Part shown: piece by piece, positions 1 through 10,851 of the stretch
How positions within the stretch are numbered: the first letter of the stretch is position 1
How the letters are laid out: the number at the start of each line of letters is the position of its first letter
Assembly: GCA_964020155.1 (NCBI GenBank)
Contig: OZ026566.1
Coordinates: 4,682,151 to 4,746,150, forward strand
Length of the DNA stretch: 64,000 nt
Origin: Chondrilla cf. caribensis
Taxonomy: Eukaryota; Porifera; Demospongiae; Chondrillida; Chondrillidae
Reading direction: 5' to 3'
Notes under the pieces: model-generated
What the model was told of the DNA's origin: nothing
The model's database searches: none
The model's input: the letters and a program-made list of their open reading frames with translations, nothing else
Program-made: the position numbers and the translations under genes

Positions 1-3000
1 TACAGAGATGCGTTGGCGTGCCTTACAGACAGGACGGATATACGTCAAACAAAATGTCAATGATGCCCAACTAAGTGTTGAAGAGCTGAAAGATATGATA
101 GGCACTGAAGGGACTTCACTTGCAAATCGTGTTCTCCATTTTGCAACATCATTGCGTGGTACCCGGCAGTATTGGATGCGACAACGTACCAGGTTGACAG
201 CAATGGTGGACACCCTTGGGATGCCAACAGTATTTTTCACCCACAGTGCAGCAGACATTCAGTGGCCAGAATTGGCTGAACTAATCTGTTCAAACCCCAA
301 CGATAAGAAGTCACGCAGTGATGCTGTCATTGAAAACCCTGCAATTGCTGACTGGTTCTTCTACGAGAGAGTAATTCAATTCATAAAGTATTTCTACAAG
401 GGTATCCTCAGAGTGAAAGATTATTGGCTGCGTTTCGAATGGCAACACAGAGGAAGTCCTCACATCCATGGACTTGCATGGTTGTCTGATGCACCTGATG
501 TGGAAAAAATCTATGGTGACCCCAATGTATCAGAAGGAGACAAACAGCTGGTTTTAAATTTTATTGACTCATTAGTGTCAACACAGAATCCAGCATTGCC
601 ACACAGCAATCCAGATGTCAGTCAAGCGCCGAAACCTCAAACAGATCCACATGTATGCAACAAATCATTTCTGGATGCCAGGCAGGATATCACTGAAGAC
701 CTCACTCAACTCATTGCCACATGTGAGAGGCACACTATGTGTTCAGAAGCATATTGCCTTAGAAATGTTGACGGAAGACAAGTATGTCGCTTTGGTTTTC
801 CCAAACCATTGGAACAAAAGAGTAAAGTCGATTTCAATGAGGATGGTGATTTAACATTGACTACATCCAGAAATGATCCCCTGATCAACAGTTACAACCC
901 AATTCAGCTGGTCGGATGGAGAGCCAATGTGGATATGCAATACTGTATGTCGAAAAAGAAAGTCATTCAGTATGTTGCAAAGTATGCAACCAAGTCTGAA
1001 AATAGATCAGAATCTCTCAAGGACATTTATGCCACAATTGTGCGAAATCTCAAAGATGATGATCGGTCTTTGAAAGCAGTTCAGAAGCTACTGATGAAAA
1101 CTCTATCGGAAAGAGATTTCTCAGCTCAAGAAACATGTCATCTACTTTTGCAATTACCCATGTCTTTGTCAACAAGAGAGTATGTCTACTTAAGCCTGGA
1201 TGGGTCCAGAGAAATTCAGAATAATCTGGAAGAAGGAAGCACTGCTACAGCTCTATCAACTCTTGATAAGTATGTGGAACGTCCATCAACATCAGAGTTT
1301 GATGAAATAACACTGCTCAAGTTTGTACAAAATTACCACTGCACCAAAACATCCATTGCCAAGCGAACAAAAACAGCAGTTGTGATTGTCAGACCATATA
1401 TATCCTGTGACCCAAATGGAGCACGTTTTGAACAATATTGTATGCAGAAAATGATGTTACATATCCCTTTCAGATGTGTAGATTCGTTAAAGAATGGACA
1501 CACAACTTACGAAGCAGCCTATGTTGAATTTTTGTCCAGTGGGAGGATTCCACCATGCCTTGAAGATGATGTACAGCGTGTATTGCATGTTGATCACAAT
1601 GATGACGATGATGATCAGCACCAACAAAATGCACAAGCAGGTCAGCCAAACCGGTTCACTGAAGAATGGATGATACTTTGCAACCAACATCCAAGTGACT
1701 CAACAGTGGATGAACTGTCTTCAGTGCAATGGCAAGATGCTGCAAAAATGTATCCAAATCTGGAGGAAGCAAATCGTTTCATCATAACCGCTAAGGGTAA
1801 TCAAGTTTCAACAACACTTCATTCTGATGCTGTCGATCCAGCTCTTTTGCAAGGTCATCAGAGAACAGCATATGACAAAGTGAAGCTGCATTTCCTGAAC
1901 AAAAGCACAGATCCTCTAAGAATGATCATTTCAGGTACAGCTGGTACTGGGAAATCATTTCTCATTAATTGTTTGCGACAACTTCTAGGCCAACAAGTTC
2001 TAATTGCAGCTCCCACTGGTGTTGCTGCTTTCAACGTCCAAGGTGCAACTCTGCATTCGTTACTGAGTCTGCCCACCAAAGGTGAATTCAGACCATTGGA
2101 AGGACACCAACTACAACAACTGCAAGACAGGTGGAATGGAGTAAAATATCTCATCATTGATGAAATGAGTATGATGGGAAGAAAGATGCTCGGTCAAGTA
2201 GACTACAGATTACGGCAAGCTTTCCCACGAACAACAGATGAAGTCCTGGGAGGTTGTTCATGCATTCTGGTTGGTGATTTTGGTCAACTACCTCCTGTGA
2301 TGGATCTAGCCGTGTTTACAGCACGAGTCAGTTCAGCTATATCAGATCGTGGTAGAGCTGTCTACCAAATGTTCAATAACGCAATTGTCTTACAACAACA
2401 GATGCGTCAAAATGGAAACTCGATTGAACAAGTTGCTTTCAGAGATTTACTGTTCAGATTGCGTAATGCTGCTGTCACGGTTGAAGACTGGCAATTGTTG
2501 ATGACAAGATCAATGTCACGTCTGTCAAGTCATGAATTGAATGCTTTTGCAGATGCTCCACGCCTCTTCCCCACCATAGAATCTGTGTGTGAATACAACT
2601 TGGCAAAATTGAAAGACAGTGGACATCCCATTGCGACTATTCAAGGTTTGCACACAGGTCCAAATGCTTCAAAAGCATCACCTGACGAATGTGGAGGTCT
2701 TGAAGCAGTTATAAACCTCTGTAAAGATGCCAGAATTATGCTAACAAGCAACCTGTGGATTGAAGCAGGACTCGTGAACGGTGCCATGGGTACTGTCAAA
2801 GCAATTGCCTATTTGAGAGGATCTCCTCCAGATCTTCCACAGGCAGTAATGGTCAAATTTGATCACTATTCAGGACCAACTTTGCATGATGGGACTATAC
2901 CCATAGTACCTCTCAAACGTACCTGGGTAGAAGGTAATACTGTCATGTCTAGACAACAGCTACCCCTTAAACTTGCATGGGCTATCACAATTCACAAAGC

Positions 3001-3220
3001 ACAGGGTTTAACAATGAACAAGGTCGTGATTGACATAGGCAAAAGAGAATTTACGCCAGGTTTAACTTTTGTTGCATGTTCTAGAGTTCGTCGATTATCA
3101 GATTTGGCTTTCAAGCCGTCTTTTGATTTTCAAAGACTTCAAAGTTTGGCAGGTAGTCAGCGTCTTCTAGAAAGAAAAAGTGAAGATGACCGACTCCAGG
3201 TATTGTTTGCTACTATGTAA
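1..3220 (+). mobile_element. Helitron rolling-circle transposase (RepHel), 5' end outside window
   Basis: Reading frame stays open to the left edge; first ATG is at 8, giving at least 1070 residues to the stop at 3218-3220. The N-terminal Rep part has the HUH nickase signature HRGSPHIHG (His near residues 152 and 154) and a two-tyrosine motif YVAKY (Tyr about 322 and 326), the pair that cuts and joins DNA in rolling-circle transposition. The C-terminal half is a PIF1-type SF1B helicase: Walker A GTAGTGKS (about 643-650), Walker B LIIDEMSM (about 715), motif III GDFGQLPP and the late motif TIHKAQGLTM. RepHel proteins are usually longer, so an N-terminal part probably lies outside. No stop or frameshift breaks the visible frame, so the copy may be young. 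It is intronless, unlike the host genes. I could not fix the 3' terminus (hairpin plus CTRR). Confidence 0.93.
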
Positions 3221-3380
3221 ATTGGTGCACGTACAAAGTGAACTGCTTTGCATCCATAAAATGTGGGTACGTTCACCACAAAATTTCATTATGCCAATGT
3301 ATGTAAACATTTGTGTATGACTATGTGTGCCTGCAATGCTTAGAACCTGATTATACCTTGTATGCACAGAATCTACCTAT

Positions 3381-3690
3381 GCTTTGTATGCATGAATGTG
3401 ACTATGCCTTGTACGTATAGAACTTGACTATGCCTTGTATACGTATAGAACTTGACTATGCCATGTATGCATAGAACCTGACTATGCCTTGTATGCATAG
3501 AACCTGACTATGCCATGTATGCATAGAACCCAACTATGCCTTGTATGCATAGAACCCAACTATGCCATGTATGCATAGAACCCAACTATGCCATGTATGC
3601 ATAGAACCCAACTATGCCATGTATGCATAGAACCCAACTATGCCTTGTATGCATAGAACCCAACTATGCCTTGTATGCATAGAAATAACC
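3381..3690. repeat. 26-bp minisatellite
   Basis: About twelve tandem copies of a roughly 26-bp unit containing the palindromic core TATGCATA (ACTATGCCTTGTATGCATAG), with T/A and CTG/CCA variants between copies. It begins about 160 bp after the Helitron stop codon, so it may belong to the 3' non-coding part of that element or be host DNA. Confidence 0.85.
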
Positions 3691-3839
3691 AGTTTTGTAT
3701 GCTGGGGCAGTCAAAACACTGTCTACAGTTGCTTTTTGCTACACTGTACTGATGACGGCCAATAGCCAGAAACAGTGGACACGAACCAGCAGACGTATAC
3801 AAATTATCTATTACAATTAACAGTTGATTAAATGTTATT

Positions 3840-4980
3840 TATGTATATACATACATGCACAGTATGGGTGTACATATGTACATATGTGTGATGGCTGTAT
3901 TTACTTGTGGTGTATGCACATGTGTGGTGTAGAAATAATATGTATGTACACAAACCATACGAACTGTATACTGTATACATAATATATCTCTCTAATACCA
4001 TCAACTGTAGTTGAGATGTGCTGCTGGTATGTATTGTACATATATCTCTTTGTGTACATAACCATTATGTACAGTATGATGCTGTCTATATAAACATATG
4101 TGATATACGTATGTACTACGTAGATATATGTGTAATACATCTAAGGCATGTGTATACAAGAAATACATGCATCATGTGGACATGTATACTGTATATACAT
4201 ACCTATGTAATACTATCAAATATAGTTGAAATGTACTGTTTGTACCATGATATGTCTCATTGTGTACTTATACGGTATGTGCGTATATACATTATGTCTG
4301 GCTTATGTCCGACTAAATTACACCAATTAAATCTGTGATCCTGTAGATAGAGGTAGGGTATAATGGTGAAACTTAAGGTAAAGTTACATTTTATAGTCTT
4401 TTGACCTTTTTAATGTACTACAGATGCTTCATTCTATACATGTACAGAGTGTACATGTACAATATGTGTGGGATATGTGCATAATATGTATGCACAAATG
4501 TGTGTATGTAGGCATGTGTCATGCATGTACACGTGTAATGAATGTACGCATATGTATACGTAGTGTATGCACATACGTCACACACACATATATTATGGTG
4601 TACATATTTATCTAATCCTATCAACTCCAATTGAAATGTATACTGGTAGTACTGTATGTCTCATGTACATGTAGACTATGTACACACAGTATGTAACGGT
4701 GTATATATCTATCTAATACTATCAATTGTAATAATATTGAGATGTATACAGGTTGTTTTGTATGCCAGCTCATTGTTTACATGCTCAGTACATACAAATA
4801 CTGTACGTATTACAGTATTATGTGCATGGTAAATACATATATACAGTATATGCAAGGGGTATGTATAATATGTATGATAATGTACCATGAATGTATGCCC
4901 ATGTGCACGTTTATTGGAATATGAATGTACATACATTACAATAAATGTACAATATAATTATTATAATAATATTTATATAT
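3840..4980. repeat. TA-rich degenerate repeat region
   Basis: Low-complexity DNA rich in TGTACATA and GTATGTA words, without a credible coding frame. Four diverged copies of a block reading TCTAATACTATCAA followed by an inverted TTGAAATGTA lie near 3990-4020, 4205-4235, 4610-4640 and 4712-4745. The core at 4001-4014 is a perfect palindrome, TCAACTGTAGTTGA. This looks like an old, decayed tandem or dispersed repeat. I see no gene here. Confidence 0.6.
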
Positions 4981-5021
4981 GTTCATATATATGTATTTAA
5001 TATTAGTAATGCACGGTTTAC

Positions 5022-6340
5022 AGAACATAATGGGATGACATCTGAATGCATTTTGATATACACACTTATCAATATTTGGGATTTCTTTCTATAATACGTT
5101 TGGAGTAGGGAGTAAGTTAAGGTTGAGTTAGGTTAGGGTTAAGGTAGGGGTAGGGTTTTATATTTACGTATTGACTCGTTTTGATGCGATGTACTACATC
5201 TATAAAAACATTATCATCCTTCATTACAACACATACATTTCTGTGCTGCAACATGGGATAAGCCTATTGTTATCACTGCAACTACTGCACAGCAGCAGAA
5301 CCCACCACACTGCATGTACTTAGCCGCTGTTGAAACGCATACATCAACTGCTATTGTTCCAGGACCTGTACTTCAACTTACTAGGCACTCTGCCATTAAA
5401 TGGGACAGACACTATGTGCAGACGCGGGGACACTCGGGACATCTTCTGAAAGGCAGGAAATGACCGGGGGAGTAGGGTCCTTCTACGGCGAGTCGGGCGT
5501 TATATCTTACGTGTTAAAACATCGATCTCTCGTTGTTTTGACCATTCTAAAACTGTTAGGAGGTTCTTTAGACCACATTCAATGCTTCTGAACCTTTTGT
5601 GTCTGAATGATTCTCTTGTGGAACAAGGAATCTCGAAATACATGTTAATGCCGTATGGTCTCACACATAGAAACGCAAAGTAACGTTGTCGACACGCCTA
5701 CATCAACTGCTATTGTTCTGTCATGAAAATTTTGGCCCGGCAAAAATTTTGGTCCACCTGAACATACAGTCCAGGACCAAAATTTTCAGAGGGGGACCAA
5801 AATTTTCAGCACAATGTTTGAAAAAAATGGGCCTGGACCAAGGTTTTCAGGAAAAATTGCTGAAAATTTTGGTCCCCGGACCAAGATTTTCGGGACCAAA
5901 ATTCCAGTGACAGTTCCTGTACTCCTACTTGGGCACATCTGCTGCTAAATGGGACAGACCCTATGTGCACATGCTGACATATGCACCTGAATGGGGCAAG
6001 CTGTAGCTGTCTAACACAATGAGATGACATCAATGCATTTTGATGTACACACTTATCAACTTTTGGTATTTCTTCCCATAATACGTTTGGAGTAGGGAGT
6101 AAATTAAGGTAGAGTTAGGGTAGGGTTAGGGTTAGGGTAGGGGTAGGGTTTTATATTTACGCATTGACTCACTTTTATTCTGTGTAATACATCTATAAAA
6201 TCATTATCGTCCTTTAATACAACACAGACATTTCTGTGCTGCAACATGGAATAAACATGTTGTTATTACTGCAACTACTGCACAGCAGCAGAACCCAGCA
6301 CACTGCATGTACTTAGCCACCCTATCAGGCACTTATGCAT
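5022..6340. repeat. Duplicated ~300-bp block with telomere-like tracts
   Basis: The segment at about 5025-5330 recurs at about 6015-6320 with the same order and roughly 85-90% identity by eye: it includes ATAATACGTTTGGAGTAGGG, a TTAGGG-rich run, a TTTTATATTTACG stretch and GCAACTACTGCACAGCAGCA. Shorter pieces from 5335-5430 (CATCAACTGCTATTGTTC and AAATGGGACAGAC) recur at 5700-5720 and 5945-5970. The arrangement suggests an imperfect tandem duplication with a unit near 1 kb, the first copy carrying extra sequence at about 5430-5690. Nothing in it looks coding. Confidence 0.75.
5725..5905. repeat. Cluster of inverted GGACCAAAATTTTC motifs
   Basis: The 14-mer GGACCAAAATTTTC or its complement occurs in both orientations: AAAAATTTTGGTCC at 5742-5755, GGACCAAAATTTTC at 5774-5787 and 5794-5807, a variant at 5835-5848, TGAAAATTTTGGTCC at 5861-5875, and further variants to 5904. 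Opposed copies could fold into alternative hairpins. It may be a small MITE or a decayed inverted-repeat element inserted in the duplicated block. Confidence 0.65.
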
Positions 6341-6779
6341 ATGCTGGCATTTCCATAATCGTCTGAATAGAGCATGCTGCTGACATCAGTCAGTGCCTGT
6401 GTGTACATTTTCAATGCCAGCTACTGTGCGTCTATGCTGAACCCTGCTAACAGGGCGAGCTTAGGCGAGCCCCTTCAGACTCTGTCTGAACTAGTTGAGT
6501 ACATCGAATAATTACCGAGCGTTAGCGAGGTTAATTGTTTCCGGTCCATAGCGAGTCGAAAGTTGGTCGCCCACGCATCTAATTGCTTTTCGTCGGGACA
6601 CTCGCGGAATTATGGCCCATTTGCACTTTCTTTGTGCGCAAATTCCACGAGTTCACAACCGACTGGTCTCGATCCGTCCCTCCCGTCGGAAGGGGGCACG
6701 GACGCGTCACAGACGGAGGTAGAAGACTTTCGTCAAGATCGGCAGCAGTTGCCGAGAGACGGACAATAATGACACTCAC

Positions 6780-6945
6780 GTTTCTTTGACTCAGGGGCTG
6801 GGTGTTCCGGGTCGGGCGCCGTCGGTAAGCTTAAAACGATCATCAAGAAGGCTGTCAAAGTTTTTACGTACAGAATTTCGATTCCCCATTGCGCCGAAAG
6901 GGGGTTCGTCAATTCGTCGTTCGGGAGCTCGAATTGGTCAGCCAT
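6780..6945 (-). CDS. Possible first exon of an unrecognised gene
   Basis: An ATG at 6945 on the minus strand opens 55 codons (starting MADQFELPNDELTN, with a hydrophobic stretch near residues 29-42) ending at a good splice donor, AAAC|GTGAGT, at 6780. Local GC and CpG are higher than in the surrounding TA-rich DNA, as at a promoter or first exon. I could not find a convincing next exon to the left and do not recognise the sequence. It could equally be chance, or part of a dead gene. Confidence 0.2.
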
Positions 6946-7103
6946 GGTGACGTCCATCTTGGCAGACATTTGTACATGACGTGCAATCTACGTAATCGAA
7001 AAGATGGCTAATCTACGAGTTTCAATTGCTCACTAATGGAACGTTTTCCTCGTTGTAGAGACGACTGGTTCTCATGTGAAAGACGTCAGCACAGAGGGCT
7101 TTG

Positions 7104-7355
7104 GATCAGGTAAAATGAACCGACCTACTGGCCATATGGACTGATGACATCCACTTAGCGTCATGCTCTCTCTGTAGTAGAGCATGCATAGAAGGGTAGG
7201 GTTAGATCTTGGATCCTTTTTTGAACCAAATATTATAGGTCAAAAAGTATCCCAGATCTAACCCCAATTAATCATAACTCTACCTACTAACACTAACCCG
7301 ACGTCGTCAATCCATATGGCCAGTGTCCATTATCTTCCTTTTACCTGATCCCTAA
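7104..7355. mobile_element. MITE-like hairpin element
   Basis: About 45 bp at the left end (GGATCAGGTAAAATGAACCG ... CTGGCCATATGGA) are matched in inverted orientation at the right end (TCCATATGGCCAG ... CTTTTACCTGATCC). Inside these a second inverted pair, GGTTAGATCTTGGAT and ATCCCAGATCTAACC, continues the pairing, so nearly the whole 252 bp can fold into one imperfect hairpin. There is no open frame. Size, structure and position in gene-poor DNA fit a non-autonomous DNA transposon. I could not settle a target-site duplication. Confidence 0.7.
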
Positions 7356-8674
7356 GGATTTTTGTCCTCATGTGAGATGATTGTTCTTGCTAAGCACTTT
7401 GCAGTGTTGTACAACAGCTGTAGCTCTTGGTATGGCATCAAATGTATAAATATGTCTAAACATACGTACCACACGTTAACAATCATACAATAATACACTG
7501 AACACACTTCAATCAACCACTGTAAATAGAATCATAAACACAGTTGATGCAATATGAGAGTCCAGCTGTCTCAGAACAATTACAAAAGGAATCATGCATG
7601 CATCCACACATCATGCACAAGTGAACACAAGTGGAAGTTGTGCAAACATACTGTAATGAGTAAGTTCCGCAACCAATCAGTGGAACCAATCTCTTTGCAC
7701 AAGTTGTCAAGAAATGTGGCCATGCATCATGTTACAAAACATGCAAACTGTGACAAAGGTTCTCCACAAATAGTACTCCCAAAGAAACAATCAATCTGGA
7801 TCAGTACCAGAATGCTTACAAGGCTTAGCTCACAAATAGGAGAAATGTTAATAGCCCAAGCATTACCACTTATTATAATATAAACAGTTATACAAAAGCA
7901 AGGTGGTCAATGTGGATATAAAGGTCATGCATATTAAACATATCACAACATGTGCAGTCATTATACTTGATAAACTACAACGAAACAAATAATTTACCTA
8001 TATTCTACATTTTTGCAACAAACAGCAAAATAGCATGCAACTTTTCAAAGAATTAACCAGTATGAAACTAGTGTTATACAGCCAATTACAATTGTCACCA
8101 ACCGCTCAAACCTGCCAGCACCACCTTGGCCTTTTTACCAGCAGTCTCCATCATTCTCCCATTGCTGACCTCCCACAAGAAGATATAACACAGAAGTCTT
8201 AATTTCTATCTAAGTCATTCACCTTGACTTACAGAAGTACACTATAATTGGAGTGCCGATCATGAAATTTAACCATTATCTTATAATGCACATGCACAAC
8301 AGGCATACTTTACCTGTTTCATTCAAATTGATCTAATTCTTTTTATTCCTGTTATGATTCAATCTATATAGTATATCATTTGAATTTCAAAACAATTTTT
8401 TATTTGAAAGTTTATTACGAATCAGGAATACTCCCCACAGTGTACGGAGTATTCCTGTGATGATCCAATCTATCCATGTGATCTCAATTTCAAAAAGAAA
8501 AACATAATACAGCAAAATACGGACATATTCTACTTCACGTAGCGAGGTCCTGAACCACGTTCACACCTAGTAATATTATGGCCATTTGTATGCGATTCAA
8601 TTGATACGAGTCTCTCGTACAATTTAGTGGTCAACACACGATCCGTCTAGCTAGACTATAGTCTAGAGGATAAA
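7356..8674. other. Intergenic stretch without a recognised gene
   Basis: AT-rich DNA with only short chance open frames, the longest about 109 codons at 7554-7883 and not protein-like in composition. It contains one perfect hairpin (annotated separately). Two related segments near 8350-8395 and 8456-8500 share TGATTCAATCTAT / TGATCCAATCTAT and AATTTCAAAA words around that hairpin, hinting at a small decayed repeat. Otherwise I see nothing in it. Confidence 0.5.
8421..8455. repeat. Perfect 11-bp stem hairpin
   Basis: AGGAATACTCC, a short spacer (CCACAGTGTAC), then GGAGTATTCCT: a perfect 11-bp inverted repeat. Flanking sequences on the two sides are also related (CAATCTAT...AATTTCAAAA), so it may be the centre or end of a small repeat element. 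Confidence 0.6.
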
Positions 8675-9190
8675 ATGGCGGAAAGTTTACGAGACGACGT
8701 CAGTGGCGACAGTACTGGTAATAGTGTCGAAGAAGAACGCGGTGAGGGTGAAACAGCCACTACAGACAAAAACAATGACAATAGCGAATCCGCTGGTTTG
8801 TGGTACTACACTAAAAAGATCGGATCTACTTCATACAATGGTTTGTTGATATTTCACGATCATGAACATCATAGCCACTCCAGTACAAACTGTTCACCTC
8901 ACTCTACCACTAATAGCTCTGTATTATGTTGGAGGGAAGCTCGCCTATTTTTTCGGCATTTCAACTCCTGAATGGCAATACGCTATAGACGTTTACGAAG
9001 ATATGAAAAGAAAGGTAGACTAAAGTATATTCCGTGTTTGCGCCATCAATTGTTCATTCATCTTCCTTATACATTGTTCGTGTGTTTATCGGTTTAGGAG
9101 GAAGAGGAGAAGAGAGAGGAAGAGGAAATGATCAAAGAGCTTGAGGAAAGAGTCGCCAAGAAGCTCTCCAACATGGAGGAGGCTCTATAA
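8675..9190 (+). CDS. FAM177A1: FAM177 family protein, three exons
   Basis: Small conserved protein of the FAM177 family; its molecular function is poorly known. Exons 8675-8840, 8884-9014 and 9098-9190 join in frame to 129 residues; the introns (43 and 83 bp) have GT/AG ends. The N-terminus is acidic and disordered (residues 1-40). A WYYTKKIG segment follows, then the family-diagnostic block GGKLAYFFGISTPEWQYAID at the start of the second half, and a highly charged glutamate-rich coiled coil to the end. The start codon sits in AAAATGGCGG, a YY1-type context. The 43-bp intron is near the lower limit for animals. The gene is tail-to-tail with the desaturase gene. Confidence 0.8.
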
Positions 9191-9468
9191 CACAGGGTTA
9201 TCAATTTTAATAATATTATGTACACAATTCATCAATAATTTTTAATGCAATAATAATATCGTACACTAACAAACAAGAATAAATACATTGTCAAACAGGT
9301 CCTACACATAATACACATATAAAATAATTAATAATATATATCAGGTGAATATTTGTACAAATCTTAGATATTTGTAAGTGATAAAAAGTCTACTCTTGAT
9401 AATCACTACAATGCATGCATACACTAAATTCAGGCAATTTTACTAGATAACGAGCAATAAAAGCACAC

Positions 9469-10700
9469 TCAATGCACCTGACGGTGAGAGACCTCTCCAG
9501 AAATGGACCCATTTGAAACCTGTCTGTTGGAAATATGATGATTGGTCACTGCTTCCCTATTACCACTGGAGGGGCGCCCGGGGTCAGCAGGCTGTGGTGA
9601 TACTTTATCCTCGTCTTCTCCTGGAGCAGGTGGGTTATCCTTAAAGACATCATTGTAGTTTCTCTTCACTCGTGCATAGGGCCCCATCGCAGGGTCAAAC
9701 AAGAACAGCCAGAGCACAGTCAACCAGGACTTGTGCTGGGGTAGGTTGTCGTAGAACTCGGAGGCTATTCTCCTCACTTCTGGCAGCCTAGACCCTGGGA
9801 TGTAGGGGAAGTCGTGGTGCTCCATGTGGTAGCCCACGTTGAAGGTGATGTAGTTCCAAGGCCCGTAGTAAGAGTACGTCTCATAGCCCCGGTCAAACAT
9901 GTAGTGCTCGGCAATGAAATGAGCCGACATCGGGTGAATTCCCAGAGCTAGAAGAGTGCCTGCCAGGAGATACCCGAGACCTTTCATTCCAAAACAATAC
10001 CAAATGAAGATATCAAAGACGACTTGTACAATAATATTAAGTAGCTCGAGTTGTGTTATCGGTTTGGGCCGCACCACGAGAGGACGAAGGGCATAGAACA
10101 ACGGTTGGAGGAAGAGCCATATTATCTTGGTGAAGGTGTTATGGAAGAACCTTCCTTCCCAGTCCGTGGGCAGGTCAACATCATAACCGTCTGTTCCCTG
10201 GAACCTGTGGTGTTCGACGTGGTACTTCTTGAATGCTATGGACATCGGGACTGCGATAGGGAAGTTGGCCCACATGCCGAACAGTCGGTTAGCTGTTGGA
10301 TACCTGTTGCCAAACACCACATTGTGTGATATGTCGTGGATGGCTAGAGTGAGTGAGTGGTTGATGACACCTCCCAGGCAGTAGGAGAGCACGATTATCC
10401 AAAACCACGACAAATACTGAACGAAGTAACACGATATAATCTGGAAAATAACCATGGCTGACACTATCCACTTGAATTCGTGATCTGGACCCATTAGTTT
10501 CTTGATTTCTGGATATTTTTCTACAATAGGAATAGCCGAAGGGAGAATCTAAAATACATAATCTAGTTTACCTCACAAAACACAGAAATGCTTCTGGCGG
10601 GAAATGACTGGGACTTACTTAAAATTATCTTCCTTCTGTCCACATGAGGATGTTGAGTTAAAACCCACTCAAAGTCGTCTCTGGCGCACACGTTACCCAT
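9469..10700 (-). CDS. DEGS1: Sphingolipid delta(4)-desaturase (dihydroceramide desaturase)
   Basis: ER-membrane di-iron desaturase that inserts the 4,5-trans double bond into dihydroceramide to make ceramide. Coding exons are 10700-10619 and 10520-9469 (377 residues). The first exon supplies MGNVCARDDFEWV, the start typical of the family (an N-terminal MGN myristoylation signal), and the acceptor at 10521 restores the conserved KKYPEIKKLMGPD. The three histidine boxes are visible: HDISH, HVEHH and MEHHDF, among about four hydrophobic segments. Beyond the normal C-terminus (around ARVKRNYNDVFKDN) it has an extra tail of about 55 polar residues, so it is longer than vertebrate DEGS1 (323). It is divergent from ISCA2, with 151 bp between start codons. 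Confidence 0.93.
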
Positions 10701-10851
10701 CTTAGAACACTAAATACCAACTTGCACACAGCGATGTCGAAGGCAAAGAAAAGGTGAGGAAGGTAGCCGTATTTACAGGTAGAGGTCGGCGTACCGTCGG
10801 ATGATGTTCACGTGACTATAGTCAGTTGACTATTGCGTCATTTGTTTCAAA
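10701..10851. promoter_or_regulatory. Bidirectional promoter, DEGS1 / ISCA2
   Basis: 151 bp separate the two opposed start codons. It contains a CACGTG E-box (10809-10814), flanked as TTCACGTGAC, close to the CLEAR/bHLH-type site, and a partial palindrome around TGACTATAGTCA just downstream. Sharing of a promoter is inferred from spacing. Confidence 0.6.

Noticed and set aside
6480..6545. Imperfect inverted repeat around ACCGAGCGTTAGCGAGGT, considered as a tRNA or structured RNA
   Set aside because: No cloverleaf, no A or B box arrangement, and pairing is short; it may be part of a dispersed repeat but I cannot support an RNA gene.
7554..7883. 109-residue plus-strand frame in the intergenic region
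   Set aside because: No recognisable domain, biased towards His/Asn/Lys from AT-rich DNA, no splice or promoter context.
10735..10755. ATG opening MSKAKKR with a donor-like AAAAG|GTGAGG between DEGS1 and ISCA2, considered as a first exon
   Set aside because: No continuing exon precedes the ISCA2 start; a chance feature or 5' UTR is more likely.
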